Under the pieces are notes generated by a model. That model had not been told where the DNA came from and did not search any database. It was given only the letters and a program-made list of their open reading frames with translations. Positions 42,978 to 51,385 of a DNA stretch of 64,000 nt are shown piece by piece; position 1 is the stretch's first letter; each line of letters starts with the position of its first letter. The position numbers and the translations under genes were made by a program. The DNA is from Roseomonas alba. Lineage in GTDB: Bacteria; Pseudomonadota; Alphaproteobacteria; Acetobacterales; Acetobacteraceae. Location: assembly GCF_019430885.1 (NCBI RefSeq), contig NZ_JAHYBZ010000002.1:124001-188000 (forward strand). Direction: 5' to 3'.

Positions 42978-45604
42978 TGAATTCACTGACCCTGACCCCG
43001 CGCGGGGGCTTTCGAGATGCCGCGCTGCTCCACCCATCCAGCCTGGTGCTGGTGATCGGGGAAGGCAGCGCCCAGGCCCCGATCCTCGCGCGCAATATCG
43101 CCTCGGGCGGCTTCCGCGGGCGGCTGATGGCCGTCGGCGGGACGCCAGAGGGCTTCGAAGCCGTCGCGTCCATTGCGGACCTGCCCGTGGCCCCGGATCT
43201 CGCCGTGCTGTGCCTGCCGGCCGATGCGCTGGAAGCGGCCATGATCGCGCTTGCCGCGAAGGGCTGCCATGCCGGGGTGGTGCCGGGGCAGGCGAGCGAC
43301 ATCGCCGGCATGGAGCAGCGCAGCGGCATGCGGGTGCTCGGGCAAGGGTCCTTCGGCATCGCCATCCCGGCGATCGGGCTGAATGCCACCCTGTCCCACA
43401 TCATGCCGGCCAAGGGACGGCTGGCGCTGGTCACGCAATCCTCGGCCATCGCGCGCGCGGTGCTGGACTGGGCGGCGGGCGAGGCGGTCGGCTTCAGCCA
43501 TATCGTCGGCATCGGCGGCAACCAGGGCTACGGCTTCGCCGGCGTGCTGGACTGGCTGGCGCGGGATCCGGGGACGGGGGCGATCCTGCTCGATATCCGG
43601 CGCATCAAGAATCGGCGGATGTTCATCTCGGCGGCCCGGGCGGCGGCGCGGACGCGGCCGGTGGTGGCGATCCGGGCCGGCGGGCGGCTGGGCGATGCCT
43701 CGGGCCAGGCGGATGCGGTCATGGAGGCGGCACTGCGGCGAGCCGGCGTGCTGCGGGTCGCGGGACTCGAGGACCTGCTCTCGGCGGCGGAGACACTGGC
43801 GCGCGTGCGGGTGCCGGCGCGGCCGGTGCCGGGATCGGGCGACCGGATCGCGGTGGTGACGAACGGGGTGGGGCTGGGCAGCCTCGCCTCGGATGCGGCG
43901 CTCGCCGGCGGCGGGCGGCTCGCCGAGATCGACGATGACGCCTTCGCAGCCCTGTCGCTCGGCCTGCCGGAAGGGTCGAGCGGGCGCAATCCCCTGTCGC
44001 TCGGCCATGGGGCGGCGGCGCGGCTGGGCGATGCGGCGGCGATGCTCGCCGGGCTGTCCGGGGTGGATGCGGTGGTCGCGGTGCATGCGCCGGAGCCCGA
44101 GGTCTCGCCCGACCTGGTGCGGGAGACGCTGGCGGCCGCGGTGAAGGCGTCCCGCGGCGCGCCCATCCTGGTCGGCTGGCCGGGCCAGGCGAGTGCGGGC
44201 CGCCAGCGCGCCGCGCTCGCCGAGGCCGGCGTCGCCGTCTTCCCGACGCCGGAGGCCGCGGTGCGCGGGGCGCTGCACCTTGCCCAGGACCGGCGCAACC
44301 GGGTGTCGGCGTCGGAACTGCCGCCGGCGCAGGTGCTGGACCTCGCGCCGGATCGCGCGCGGGTCGCGCGGAAATTCGCCCTGGTCCGCAGCCAGGGCCG
44401 GCTGGAACTGACGGAGGAGGAGGCGCTCTCCGTCCTCGCCGCCTATGGCATCCCGACCGTGCCGGGCCGCGCGGTGGCGGGGCCCGAGGAGGCCGGGGAT
44501 GCGGCCGCCATGCTCGGCTTCCCGGTGGTGTTGAAGATCCTCAGCCCTGACATTCCGCGTAAGACCGAGGTCGGTGGGGTGGTGGTTGGACTTACCAGCC
44601 CGGCCGCGGTGCGCGCCGCGGCGATCGAGATGCAGACCCGAATCGGAACGGAACGGCCCGAGGCCCGGCTGACCGGCTTCCTGGTTCAGCGCCAGGCAGC
44701 GCGGGCGCAGGAATTGCGCCTGCGCCTGGCCGACGACGCCATGTTCGGCCCGTGGATCGCCTTCGGCCGAGGCGGCACTGCCGCCGATATCGACCCAGAT
44801 GAGGGCTTCGACCTGCCGCCGCTGAACCTCGCCTTGGCCCATGCGTTGATCGGGCGGACGCGGACGGCACGGTTGCTCGCCGGCTGGCGGGACCACGCGC
44901 CGGCGAACATTCCGGCCATTGCCGATGCGCTGGTGCGGCTGTCGCAGATCGCGGTGGATTTCCCCGAGATCGCCTTCTGCGGAATCAACCCGCTGCTCGC
45001 CGACCCGGATGGGGTGCTGGCGCTCGACTGCTCCCTGACGCTGCGGCCGGCGGGGGAGGTCTCGGCGCTGGCCATCCCGCCCTATCCGGCGGAGCTTGCC
45101 CGGTCGTGGCGCGGCAAGGACGGGCGGGAGGTGATGGTCCGGCCCATCCGGCCCGAGGATGCGGCCGCGCATGCCGAGGCATTCCGGCGGCTCTCGGCGG
45201 AGGATGTGCGGTTCCGCTTCTTCTCGTCCATCGCGGAGCTGGGCGCGCCGCAGATCGCCCGCATGACGCAGATCGACTACGACCGGGAAATGGCGTTCGT
45301 GGCGGTGGAAGACGTCTCCGACGGGCTGGACCGGACGGTCGGCACGTCGCGGCTGATCCGCGAGCCAGGTGGCGCCACCGGCGAATTCGCGGTCGTCGTC
45401 GATCCGTCCTGGAAGGGTCAGGGCCTGGCGCGGCACCTGATGGAGCGGCTGTTCGACTGGGGCCGCAGCGTCGGGATGCGTGAGATCGTCGGCCAGGTGC
45501 TGGCGGACAACAAGCCCATGCTAGCCTTCATGCGCGCCCTGGGCTTCACGCTGCGCACCAGCGCCGAGGACGCCGAGGTGATGGAGGCGCGGAAGCGGCT
45601 GTAG
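42974..45604 (+). CDS. Pat-like protein acyltransferase: acyl-CoA synthetase (ADP-forming)-like domains plus GNAT
   Basis: Encodes 876 residues from the ATG at 42974; an ATG at 42959 is in frame. The order is CoA-binding domain (about 15-120), succinyl-CoA-ligase-like domains (ALVTQSSAIARAVLDWAAGEAVGFSHIVGIGG; ILLDIRRIKNRRMFISAARAAARTRPVVAIRAGGR), ATP-grasp (about 490-700; GFPVVLKILSPDIPRKTEVGGVVVGL) and a C-terminal GNAT acetyltransferase (about 710-876; VVDPSWKGQGLARHLMERLFDWGRSVGM). This is the arrangement of Salmonella/E. coli Pat, which acetylates acetyl-CoA synthetase and other proteins. The ligase half may be a sensor rather than an active enzyme. It is divergent from the HSL hydrolase. 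Confidence 0.92.
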   Translation: MLNSLTLTPRGGFRDAALLHPSSLVLVIGEGSAQAPILARNIASGGFRGRLMAVGGTPEGFEAVASIADLPVAPDLAVLCLPADALEAAMIALAAKGCHAGVVPGQASDIAGMEQRSGMRVLGQGSFGIAIPAIGLNATLSHIMPAKGRLALVTQSSAIARAVLDWAAGEAVGFSHIVGIGGNQGYGFAGVLDWLARDPGTGAILLDIRRIKNRRMFISAARAAARTRPVVAIRAGGRLGDASGQADAVMEAALRRAGVLRVAGLEDLLSAAETLARVRVPARPVPGSGDRIAVVTNGVGLGSLASDAALAGGGRLAEIDDDAFAALSLGLPEGSSGRNPLSLGHGAAARLGDAAAMLAGLSGVDAVVAVHAPEPEVSPDLVRETLAAAVKASRGAPILVGWPGQASAGRQRAALAEAGVAVFPTPEAAVRGALHLAQDRRNRVSASELPPAQVLDLAPDRARVARKFALVRSQGRLELTEEEALSVLAAYGIPTVPGRAVAGPEEAGDAAAMLGFPVVLKILSPDIPRKTEVGGVVVGLTSPAAVRAAAIEMQTRIGTERPEARLTGFLVQRQAARAQELRLRLADDAMFGPWIAFGRGGTAADIDPDEGFDLPPLNLALAHALIGRTRTARLLAGWRDHAPANIPAIADALVRLSQIAVDFPEIAFCGINPLLADPDGVLALDCSLTLRPAGEVSALAIPPYPAELARSWRGKDGREVMVRPIRPEDAAAHAEAFRRLSAEDVRFRFFSSIAELGAPQIARMTQIDYDREMAFVAVEDVSDGLDRTVGTSRLIREPGGATGEFAVVVDPSWKGQGLARHLMERLFDWGRSVGMREIVGQVLADNKPMLAFMRALGFTLRTSAEDAEVMEARKRL

Positions 45605-46095
45605 CATCTGGTTCGGGACCCGCTGTGATTCCGGACCCGGTGGCGACAGCGCGTCCCTCCCGAACAGCGTCGGACGTCCGACGCCACCGGTCGGCCGTGG
45701 CGGACATCGCCCCCGGCTGTCGATTTTGCGTGAGCGAAGTGCCATGCATGGGCGCAGCAAAGAGTTAAAAAAAGAGCGAGAAATCGCATAAAGAGACATT
45801 TGAAGGCCGCTCCCGCGCCCATTAGGCGGCGGGCGAGGCTGTTCGCACCGCTACCTCTCGCGCTGCGTCGGGAAGGCGGGCAGAAAAATCACGAAAAACC
45901 AATATATTATGCCAATTTCGGGGCTGCTCGTCTCAGAATTCTTAAAAATAAGATTAATTCTGCTAGTTGAGTCGTCCGTAATATCGGTTCATGTATCTTT
46001 TTAGAGCATGACCGCCGGCACGGCGTGCCCTGCCGCATCTGCGAGCGGCAGGGCGGTGCATGGCTGCGTCGGCGAGCAGATGAAGGAGATGACTG
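45605..46095. other. 491-bp intergenic region with an AT-rich core upstream of the Hint gene
   Basis: The first 130 bases are GC-rich with small palindromes (GGACGTCC near 45670). From about 45760 to 46010 the sequence becomes strikingly AT-rich for this genome: an A-run near 45768, AATATATTAT at 45901-45910, and a short hairpin TCTTA-AAAA-TAAGA at 45940-45953. TTTAGAGCATGACC near 46000 resembles family C ends. The last 80 bases lead to an AAGGAG ribosome site. A promoter for the Hint gene is expected here, but I could not fix its boxes. Confidence 0.6.
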
Positions 46096-47052
46096 ATGGC
46101 CGTTCTCACCGCGACACTCGGCATGATCAATCCCCAGCCGCAGCCGGGTCAGAACGGCCAGCCGGGTACGCCTGTCACCCATCTTTCCTCGGTCCAGGTG
46201 AACTACAGCGTGTCCGGGCCGGCACCGGTGTCGAGCGGCACGGTGACGCTCTTCGCGCAGCGTGCAGACGGTTCAGTCGTCCAGGTCGCCCAGGCGCCAA
46301 TCCGAACGGACATCACCAGCGACACGGTGAACTTCAACAATGTGGACCTCTACGACGTCGGCGATACCGACGGCGTCCGCTTCTATGCGGAAGTGACGGA
46401 GGGCGCTTCGACGCTCGACACGGACGTCTCCTCGATGGCCTGGAATGTCGATGGGAATGATGCCGTCTGCTTCCTCGCCGCCACGCGCATCCGCACGCCA
46501 GAGGGAGAGCGGGCGGTGGAGGAACTGCACATTGGGGATCACATTCTGACCGCTGATGGCCGTGCGGAGACGATCCGCTTCATCGGGCGGCAGACCTACA
46601 GCACCCGCTTCGCCGACCGCGAGACGCTGTATCCCGTCCGGATCCGCGCCGGTGCGCTGGCGGAAGGTGTGCCGGCCGCCGACCTCTGGGTGTCGCCCCA
46701 TCACGCGCTGCACATCGACGGCGTGCTGGTCTTTGCGAAGGCGCTGGTGAATGGCGACACCATCGCGCAGGTGGCGCCCCCCGCGGAGGTCTTCACCTAT
46801 TACAATCTCGAACTCGACGCGCACGAAGTGATCGTGGCCGAGGGCGCCGAAGTCGAATCCTTCGCCGATAACGTTCCCCGCACGCGCTTCCACAATTTTG
46901 CGGAGTTCGCGGCCCTGTTCCCCGAGGGGCGAGAGGTTGGTGAAATGGATGTGCCGGTGGTGAAGTCCGTGCGGCAGGTTCCGGCAGCAACGCGGGAGCG
47001 GATCCTGCGTCGTGCGGCGGAACTTGCGAGCCAGTTCGTGCGGGCGGCCTGA
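46096..47052 (+). CDS. Hint (hedgehog/intein) domain-containing protein
   Basis: Encodes 318 residues from an ATG with AAGGAG seven bases upstream. Residues 1-120 look like a beta-rich, possibly Ig-like, domain without a classical signal peptide. The Hint_2 domain begins at Cys125 (VCFLAATRIRTPEGERAVEELHIGDHILTADG), includes RFIGRQTY and the histidine cluster SPHHALHIDG (202-206) and ends near FADNVPRTRFHNF. A further 50 residues end in a helical tail. Hint domains can self-cleave at the leading cysteine; in alphaproteobacteria such proteins are often exported and their roles are unknown. It follows the AT-rich region and precedes a repeat cluster, which suggests a variable locus. Confidence 0.9.
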   Translation: MAVLTATLGMINPQPQPGQNGQPGTPVTHLSSVQVNYSVSGPAPVSSGTVTLFAQRADGSVVQVAQAPIRTDITSDTVNFNNVDLYDVGDTDGVRFYAEVTEGASTLDTDVSSMAWNVDGNDAVCFLAATRIRTPEGERAVEELHIGDHILTADGRAETIRFIGRQTYSTRFADRETLYPVRIRAGALAEGVPAADLWVSPHHALHIDGVLVFAKALVNGDTIAQVAPPAEVFTYYNLELDAHEVIVAEGAEVESFADNVPRTRFHNFAEFAALFPEGREVGEMDVPVVKSVRQVPAATRERILRRAAELASQFVRAA

Positions 47053-47351
47053 CGGCCGCACCGCAGCCGCGGGTGATCCGGTCACGCCGCCTTTGAGCGT
47101 ACCGTCCAAACTGTGATCCGGCATTGCACGGCCGGGTCACCGTCGTCTTGCGCCGCGCCGGTGATGTGTTGTCGGCGCAGCGTTCCGCATGGCAGGGCGC
47201 TGCCAGGGTGCGCGAGAATACTGGATCGGCCGGTCGGCGATGGGGCGGGCGATTCTCGCGCAGCAGGCCAATCGGCGTGATGAACCGACCACTGGCCAAG
47301 TCGACGCGGTCAGCCTTCCGCGCGCCGCGCCACGGAGCGCCGACGCTGGGC

Positions 47352-47480
47352 TAGCGCATTTTTCGATCGAACGGCGCCAGCCCGCACCCCCACACGGCCA
47401 TCCGACGGCAGTGTTCTGGATGGGTGGCCGTTCGGTGGGGGCGGGCTGGCGCCGTTCCAGCGTGCGCGAAGAATGCTCTA
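47352..47480. repeat. Family B-like palindrome with TAG-GCATT outer arms
   Basis: The outer arms are TAGCGCATT (about 47352) and GAATGCTCTA (to 47480). The inner arms pair AACGGCGCCAGCCCGC with GCGGGCTGGCGCCGTT; further in, ACGGCCATCC pairs with GGGTGGCCGT. The centre keeps the GGATGGGTGGCC character of family B, while the outer arms are those of family C, so it looks like a hybrid or nested insertion. Confidence 0.8.
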
Positions 47481-47586
47481 CAGCAGATCCTGTCCGGATA
47501 AACTGATCTGGACAGGTGAAGATGTTCGCAAAAACAAATACCTAGAACATTGCCGGTGAACGGAAGTTCGCCGGAAATGCTCCAGG
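47478..47586. repeat. Family C two-hairpin repeat (copy 2)
   Basis: Aligns over its whole length with 20043-20149: both contain CAGATCCTGTCCGGAT, ATCTGGACAGGTGAAGAT, TCGCAAAA, and GTGAACGG followed by GTTCGCCGGAAATGCTC. Differences are single bases. The first hairpin is preserved (CCTGTCCGGAT against ATCTGGACAGG), as is the inner pairing GGTGAACG/AGTTCGCC. It follows the hybrid palindrome immediately. Confidence 0.85.
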
Positions 47587-47831
47587 TGCATAAACGAAGG
47601 GCAGGTGCTCGCCGCCAACCTGGGGCATTGGTCGCCGTCCCGCGCGGTATGTCCGATCCGGCTGGCTCGTCGCCCCAGCTGGTGCGGCGATGTTCGCAAT
47701 TGTGCCGGTCGCAGTTTCATCGGCGCGAGGACAGCGCTCGCTTCAGGCCTGGGCTGTTCGACTGCTCGGATCGTCAGACATGGCCGCTCCGCCGAAGCGG
47801 AGCGATTGCGCCGTCGTCAGCCGGACCCAGG

Positions 47832-48710
47832 CTACTCCGGCGCGGTGCTGCGGAGCAGGGCCTTGATCCGTGCCGTCGCTTCCGCTCCCTTGAGAGCCTC
47901 CCGCCAGGCGGCCTCGGCCACGCGCTGATGCGTGCCGACGGCTTCGTCCGCTGCGGTGATGAAGGCGACGCCGGCGGTCGCATTCGGATGCGTGTCCGGC
48001 GCGAAGGCGCTACCCACCACATGCGCGCGCTCGCGGCCGCGCATCACCATAAAGGGGCCCGCCGGCTCGCCGCCGGCGATCAGGCCGATCTGCAACCCGA
48101 TCGGCACGCTCTCCATCTGTTCGGCAATGGCCTCCACCTCGGCGCGGGCGGCGAGGCGGCAGCGCATGCGCGCGCGTTCGGACAGGGCAAGGCCGGGGGC
48201 GACGCCTTCCGTCAGCATGCGGGCGATGGTCGCTTCGCCCAACAGGGCGATGATGTTCGGCCTGCGCGACTGGTGCAGCTTCTTGCGCGCGGTGAGCAGG
48301 CCCAGCATCTGCTCGACCTGGGTGCGCGCCAGCAGGCGGTCGGGGCTGGCATCCGCCGCCTCAGTCCAGGCCTCGGCCAGCGCGCCGTCGAAGGCGTCGG
48401 TCGAGACCGGGTAGCAGAGCCCGCCGCCGACCTGCAGCACCTGGTCGGCCTGTTCCTCGACCTGGCGGAGCCGCTCCTGGAAGGCGGCCGGGCGGCCGAA
48501 ATACTCGACACCGATGCCCAGCAGTGAGAGGGGTGAAATCTTCAGCAGTTCCGCAAGCCGGCGGATCGTGTCGAGCTTGATGACCTCGCCCTTCTCGTAC
48601 CGGTACAGGGCGGCACGTGACACGCCGAGCCGGGCGGCGATTTCTTCAGCCCGCAGACCAGATTCAAGACGATAGGCCCGCAACTGCTGGCCGATTTCCG
48701 CGAATCGCAT
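47832..48710 (-). CDS. XRE family transcriptional regulator with uncharacterised C-terminal domain
   Basis: Encodes 292 residues. The N-terminal HTH is clear: IGQQLRAYRLESGLRAEEIAARLGVSRAALYRYEKGEVIKLDTIRRLAELLKISPLSLLG (about 5-65). The remaining 220 residues are mixed alpha/beta with no motif I recognise; their length suggests a ligand-sensing domain. It is transcribed away from glxR, whose stop lies 121 bases upstream, and towards the repeat cluster. Its target may be its own promoter or the neighbouring glyoxylate genes, but nothing in the sequence proves it. Confidence 0.88.
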   Translation of the reverse strand: MRFAEIGQQLRAYRLESGLRAEEIAARLGVSRAALYRYEKGEVIKLDTIRRLAELLKISPLSLLGIGVEYFGRPAAFQERLRQVEEQADQVLQVGGGLCYPVSTDAFDGALAEAWTEAADASPDRLLARTQVEQMLGLLTARKKLHQSRRPNIIALLGEATIARMLTEGVAPGLALSERARMRCRLAARAEVEAIAEQMESVPIGLQIGLIAGGEPAGPFMVMRGRERAHVVGSAFAPDTHPNATAGVAFITAADEAVGTHQRVAEAAWREALKGAEATARIKALLRSTAPE

Positions 48711-48831
48711 ATCAACCTCACCCGGAAGGCCATGGTAGGTCAGGATAGCGACAGCAATTGCGCTTTTCGAGACGTAATCTCATGCCTTTCGCCATGGCAC
48801 GGTTTCCCGTGCCAGGCGTTTCAAGGATGGA

Positions 48832-49716
48832 TCAAGCGTCTTCCGCGACCTTGTGCGCGGCCAGCGTCTCGAGCGCCTTGACGAGGCCGGAATGGTCGAG
48901 CTCCGCACCGCCCGCGGCCGCAACCGCAGAGAAAAGCTGCTGTGTGGAGGCAGTATTGGGCAGCGCGACGCCCAGATCACGCCCCGCCGAGAGCGCCAGA
49001 TTCAGGTCCTTCTGATGCAGGCGAATGCGGAATCCGGGCGCGAATGTGCGCTTGATCATGCGTTCACCGTGCAGTTCAAGAATGCGCGATGTGGCGAGCC
49101 CGCCCATCAGGGCCTGACGTACCTTGGCCGGATCGGCCCCCGCTTTGGACGCGAACGTCAGTGCTTCAGCCACCGCTTCGATGGTCAGCGCGACGATGAT
49201 CTGATTCGCCACCTTGCAGGTCTGTCCGGCGCCGACCGGGCCGACCAGCGTGATATTCTTGCCCATGGCTTCGAATAGGGGCGTTGCCTTCGCGAATGCG
49301 GCCTCGGACCCGCCGACCATGATGGTCAGGGTTGCCTGCTTGGCGCCGACCTCGCCGCCGGAAACCGGCGCGTCGAGATAGTCGCAGCCCTTCGCGGCGA
49401 TCTTCTCGGCGAAACCCTTGGTCGCCGTCGGACTGATCGAGGACATGTCGATCACGAGGGTGCCGGCCTTCAGCCCCTCCGCCACGCCGCCGGCGGAGAA
49501 CAGCACCGCCTCGACATCGGCGGTATCGGGGACCATCAGGATGACGGCCTCGGCGCCCGCCACGGCGGTCCTGGCGTCCGGGGCGACGGCGAAGGCGGCG
49601 CGATCCTCGGCGGTCAGGCTCTTGCGCTCGACGACGGTGATGTCATGGCCTGCGGCCTTGAGGTGCCCGGCCATGGGGCGGCCCATGATGCCGAGGCCAA
49701 TGAAGGCGATCTTCAT
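48832..49716 (-). CDS. glxR: 2-hydroxy-3-oxopropionate (tartronate semialdehyde) reductase
   Basis: Encodes 294 residues from an ATG at 49716 with a CAGGAGAG site. It belongs to the beta-hydroxyacid dehydrogenase family: nucleotide motif FIGLGIMGRPMAGHL at the N-terminus, substrate motif DAPVSGGEVGAKQATLTIMVGG, and catalytic Lys168 in VGAGQTCKVANQI. The sequence matches tartronate semialdehyde reductases that make D-glycerate from glyoxylate-derived tartronate semialdehyde. A hydroxypyruvate isomerase gene (50494-51273) on the same strand 0.8 kb away supports that role. 3-Hydroxyisobutyrate dehydrogenase is the main alternative. Confidence 0.88.
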   Translation of the reverse strand: MKIAFIGLGIMGRPMAGHLKAAGHDITVVERKSLTAEDRAAFAVAPDARTAVAGAEAVILMVPDTADVEAVLFSAGGVAEGLKAGTLVIDMSSISPTATKGFAEKIAAKGCDYLDAPVSGGEVGAKQATLTIMVGGSEAAFAKATPLFEAMGKNITLVGPVGAGQTCKVANQIIVALTIEAVAEALTFASKAGADPAKVRQALMGGLATSRILELHGERMIKRTFAPGFRIRLHQKDLNLALSAGRDLGVALPNTASTQQLFSAVAAAGGAELDHSGLVKALETLAAHKVAEDA

Positions 49717-49892
49717 GCGTTTCTCTCCTGTAGGGCAGGTCACATCGGATGGGCGAGGAATAGCGGCTTTGGCACCATGCGAACACGCCGGCTGCCGTTG
49801 ATGTAAAATCTGAAGAAATTCCGGAAAACAAGACGCGCGACCGGGTTGCATTCCGTCTATGACAATTACCGTTTCGTGGAGCGAGCGGAGCG

Positions 49893-50444
49893 ATGCGCAC
49901 TCTCCCGTCCCGGCGGGGCGGCTGCAAGGCGGCCGCGATTGCCTTGTCCCTGCTGTGGGCCGGTTTTTCCGCCGCGCCGGCGCACGCGCAGGACAGCTTT
50001 GCCCGCATGGCCGATGACGTCTCGGGGCGGCCGGTCTTCTCCGTGCTCGGCACCGGGTTGGGGCTTCCCTATGCGATGATGGCGCTCGAGATGGGTTGCC
50101 CGGCGCATGGCGTCTGGACCATGGACCTCACCGGCATCCAGGCGGCCCCGGGGGTGCGGCTCGATGTGGGCTTCGGGGATCCGCGCGGCGGCTTCATCGC
50201 GGTGCCGGCCGTTCCGGTCGATGAGTCTGAGGACCGGCTGCGCTTCACCGTGGGGCGTACAGCCTTTGCCCGCGCACTGGCTCAGGCCCGGGCCGAATAT
50301 CCCGCGCCCGAGGGCGGGGAGTTGCAGGTGCTGGTCGGCGGCGTGGCCGGTCTTGCGATCGGGCGTGACGCCATGGCGCGCGAGATGACGGTCTTCCTCG
50401 AGGATTGCGAGCCGGCGCGCCGCACGACGACGGCGCGGCGCTGA
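49893..50444 (+). CDS. Secreted protein of unknown function
   Basis: Encodes 183 residues from the ATG at 49893: a signal peptide (CKAAAIALSLLWAGFSAAPAHAQ) then a mature domain with two cysteines (EMGCPAHGVW and LEDCEPARR) and alternating hydrophobic strands (MTVFLEDCE, GGFIAVPAVPV). I recognise no family. It lies on the plus strand between the minus-strand genes hyi and glxR, so it interrupts what would otherwise be a glyoxylate operon. Probably periplasmic. Confidence 0.75.
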   Translation: MRTLPSRRGGCKAAAIALSLLWAGFSAAPAHAQDSFARMADDVSGRPVFSVLGTGLGLPYAMMALEMGCPAHGVWTMDLTGIQAAPGVRLDVGFGDPRGGFIAVPAVPVDESEDRLRFTVGRTAFARALAQARAEYPAPEGGELQVLVGGVAGLAIGRDAMAREMTVFLEDCEPARRTTTARR

Positions 50445-50493
50445 CCCGGGGCATCCGTCGCGGGGCGACGCTTGCCTTCTGTCCCGCCCGCCC

Positions 50494-51273
50494 TTACCCG
50501 CGATAGGGCGCGAACCACCCGAGGCCGGCGACCGTCTCGCCCGCCGGGCGGTATTCGCAGCCGATCCAGCCGCGGAAGCCGAGCGCGTCGATGCGCTCGA
50601 AGACGAAGGGCCAGTTCACTTCCCCGGTGCCGGGCTCGTTGCGGCCGGGATTGTCGGCGACCTGCATGTGGGCGATCAGCGGCAGGTGCTTCTCGACCCG
50701 CTTCACGATGTCGCCCTCGGTGATCTGGCAGTGATAGAGGTCGAACTGCATCCCTACCTTATCGGGCCCCACGGCGTTGATGATCGCCGCCGCCTGGTCG
50801 GTGGTGTTGAGGAAGAATCCCGGGATGTCGCGGTGGTTGATCGGCTCGATCACCGGCTTCACGCCGGCCTTGGTGCATTCCTCGGCCGCCCAGGCGAGGT
50901 TCGCGCCATAGACCGCGGTCAGCGTGTCGTGCGGCACGCCATCGGGGATCAGCCCCGCCATGACATGCAGCCGCGGGCAGGACAGGGTGGCGGCGTAGTC
51001 GAGCGCCTTCCAGATCGCCTCGCGGAACTCGCCCTGGCGGCCGGGCAGGGCGGCCATGCCGCGCTCGCCCTTGGTCCAGTCGCCGGGGGGCGCGTTGAAC
51101 AGTACCTGCTGCAGCCCGTTCGCCTTCAGTCGGGCGGCGATCTCGGCGGCGGGGAAGTCGTAGGGGAAGAGGAACTCCACCGCCTTGAACCCGGCCTCGG
51201 CGGCGCGGTCGAAGCGGTCGAGGAAGGGGACCTCGTTGAACATCATCGAGAGGTTCGCGGCGAAGCGCGGCAT
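50494..51273 (-). CDS. hyi: Hydroxypyruvate isomerase family protein
   Basis: Encodes 259 residues from the ATG at 51273 with GGGGGAA nine bases upstream (a GTG at 51291 is in frame). It is a TIM-barrel sugar isomerase. Glu143 (KPVIEPINHRDIPGFF) and Glu240 (GWIGCEYRPAG) correspond to the catalytic glutamates of E. coli Hyi. The N-terminus MPRFAANLSMMFNEVPFLDRF and the DLYHCQITEGDI metal strand are family hallmarks. It interconverts hydroxypyruvate and tartronate semialdehyde, feeding the reductase encoded by glxR nearby. The related 2-oxo-tetronate isomerase (OtnI) is an alternative. Confidence 0.92.
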   Translation of the reverse strand: MPRFAANLSMMFNEVPFLDRFDRAAEAGFKAVEFLFPYDFPAAEIAARLKANGLQQVLFNAPPGDWTKGERGMAALPGRQGEFREAIWKALDYAATLSCPRLHVMAGLIPDGVPHDTLTAVYGANLAWAAEECTKAGVKPVIEPINHRDIPGFFLNTTDQAAAIINAVGPDKVGMQFDLYHCQITEGDIVKRVEKHLPLIAHMQVADNPGRNEPGTGEVNWPFVFERIDALGFRGWIGCEYRPAGETVAGLGWFAPYRG

Positions 51274-51385
51274 TGACGGTGTTTCCCCCACTGGCTGGCG
51301 TTGCTTCCCGGAAGGCTAGCTTCGCCCGCCCCGGCGGGCCAGCCCCGTGCTCGCCTCGGCCGGCGGCTTCGGGCAGGATGGCAGC

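Larger units (their letters stand above)
47053..47831. other. 779-bp gene-free region, repeat cluster
   Basis: Contains a family B-like palindrome (47352-47480) directly joined to a family C element (47478-47586). The first 300 bases hold a direct repeat GTGATCCGG (about 47073 and 47114) and GC-rich palindromes but no convincing gene. The last 245 bases before the XRE gene stop show only short frames of shadow type. No RNA gene or transposase remnant could be recognised. Confidence 0.6.

Noticed and set aside
45960..46000. TTGAGT and TAATAT as promoter boxes for the Hint gene
   Set aside because: Spacing is wrong (6 bases, or 21 to the next candidate -10); no pair fits the usual 16-18.
47053..47351. 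Possible transposase remnant or small gene after the Hint gene
   Set aside because: Frames have no recognisable motif, and composition is that of GC-rich non-coding DNA.
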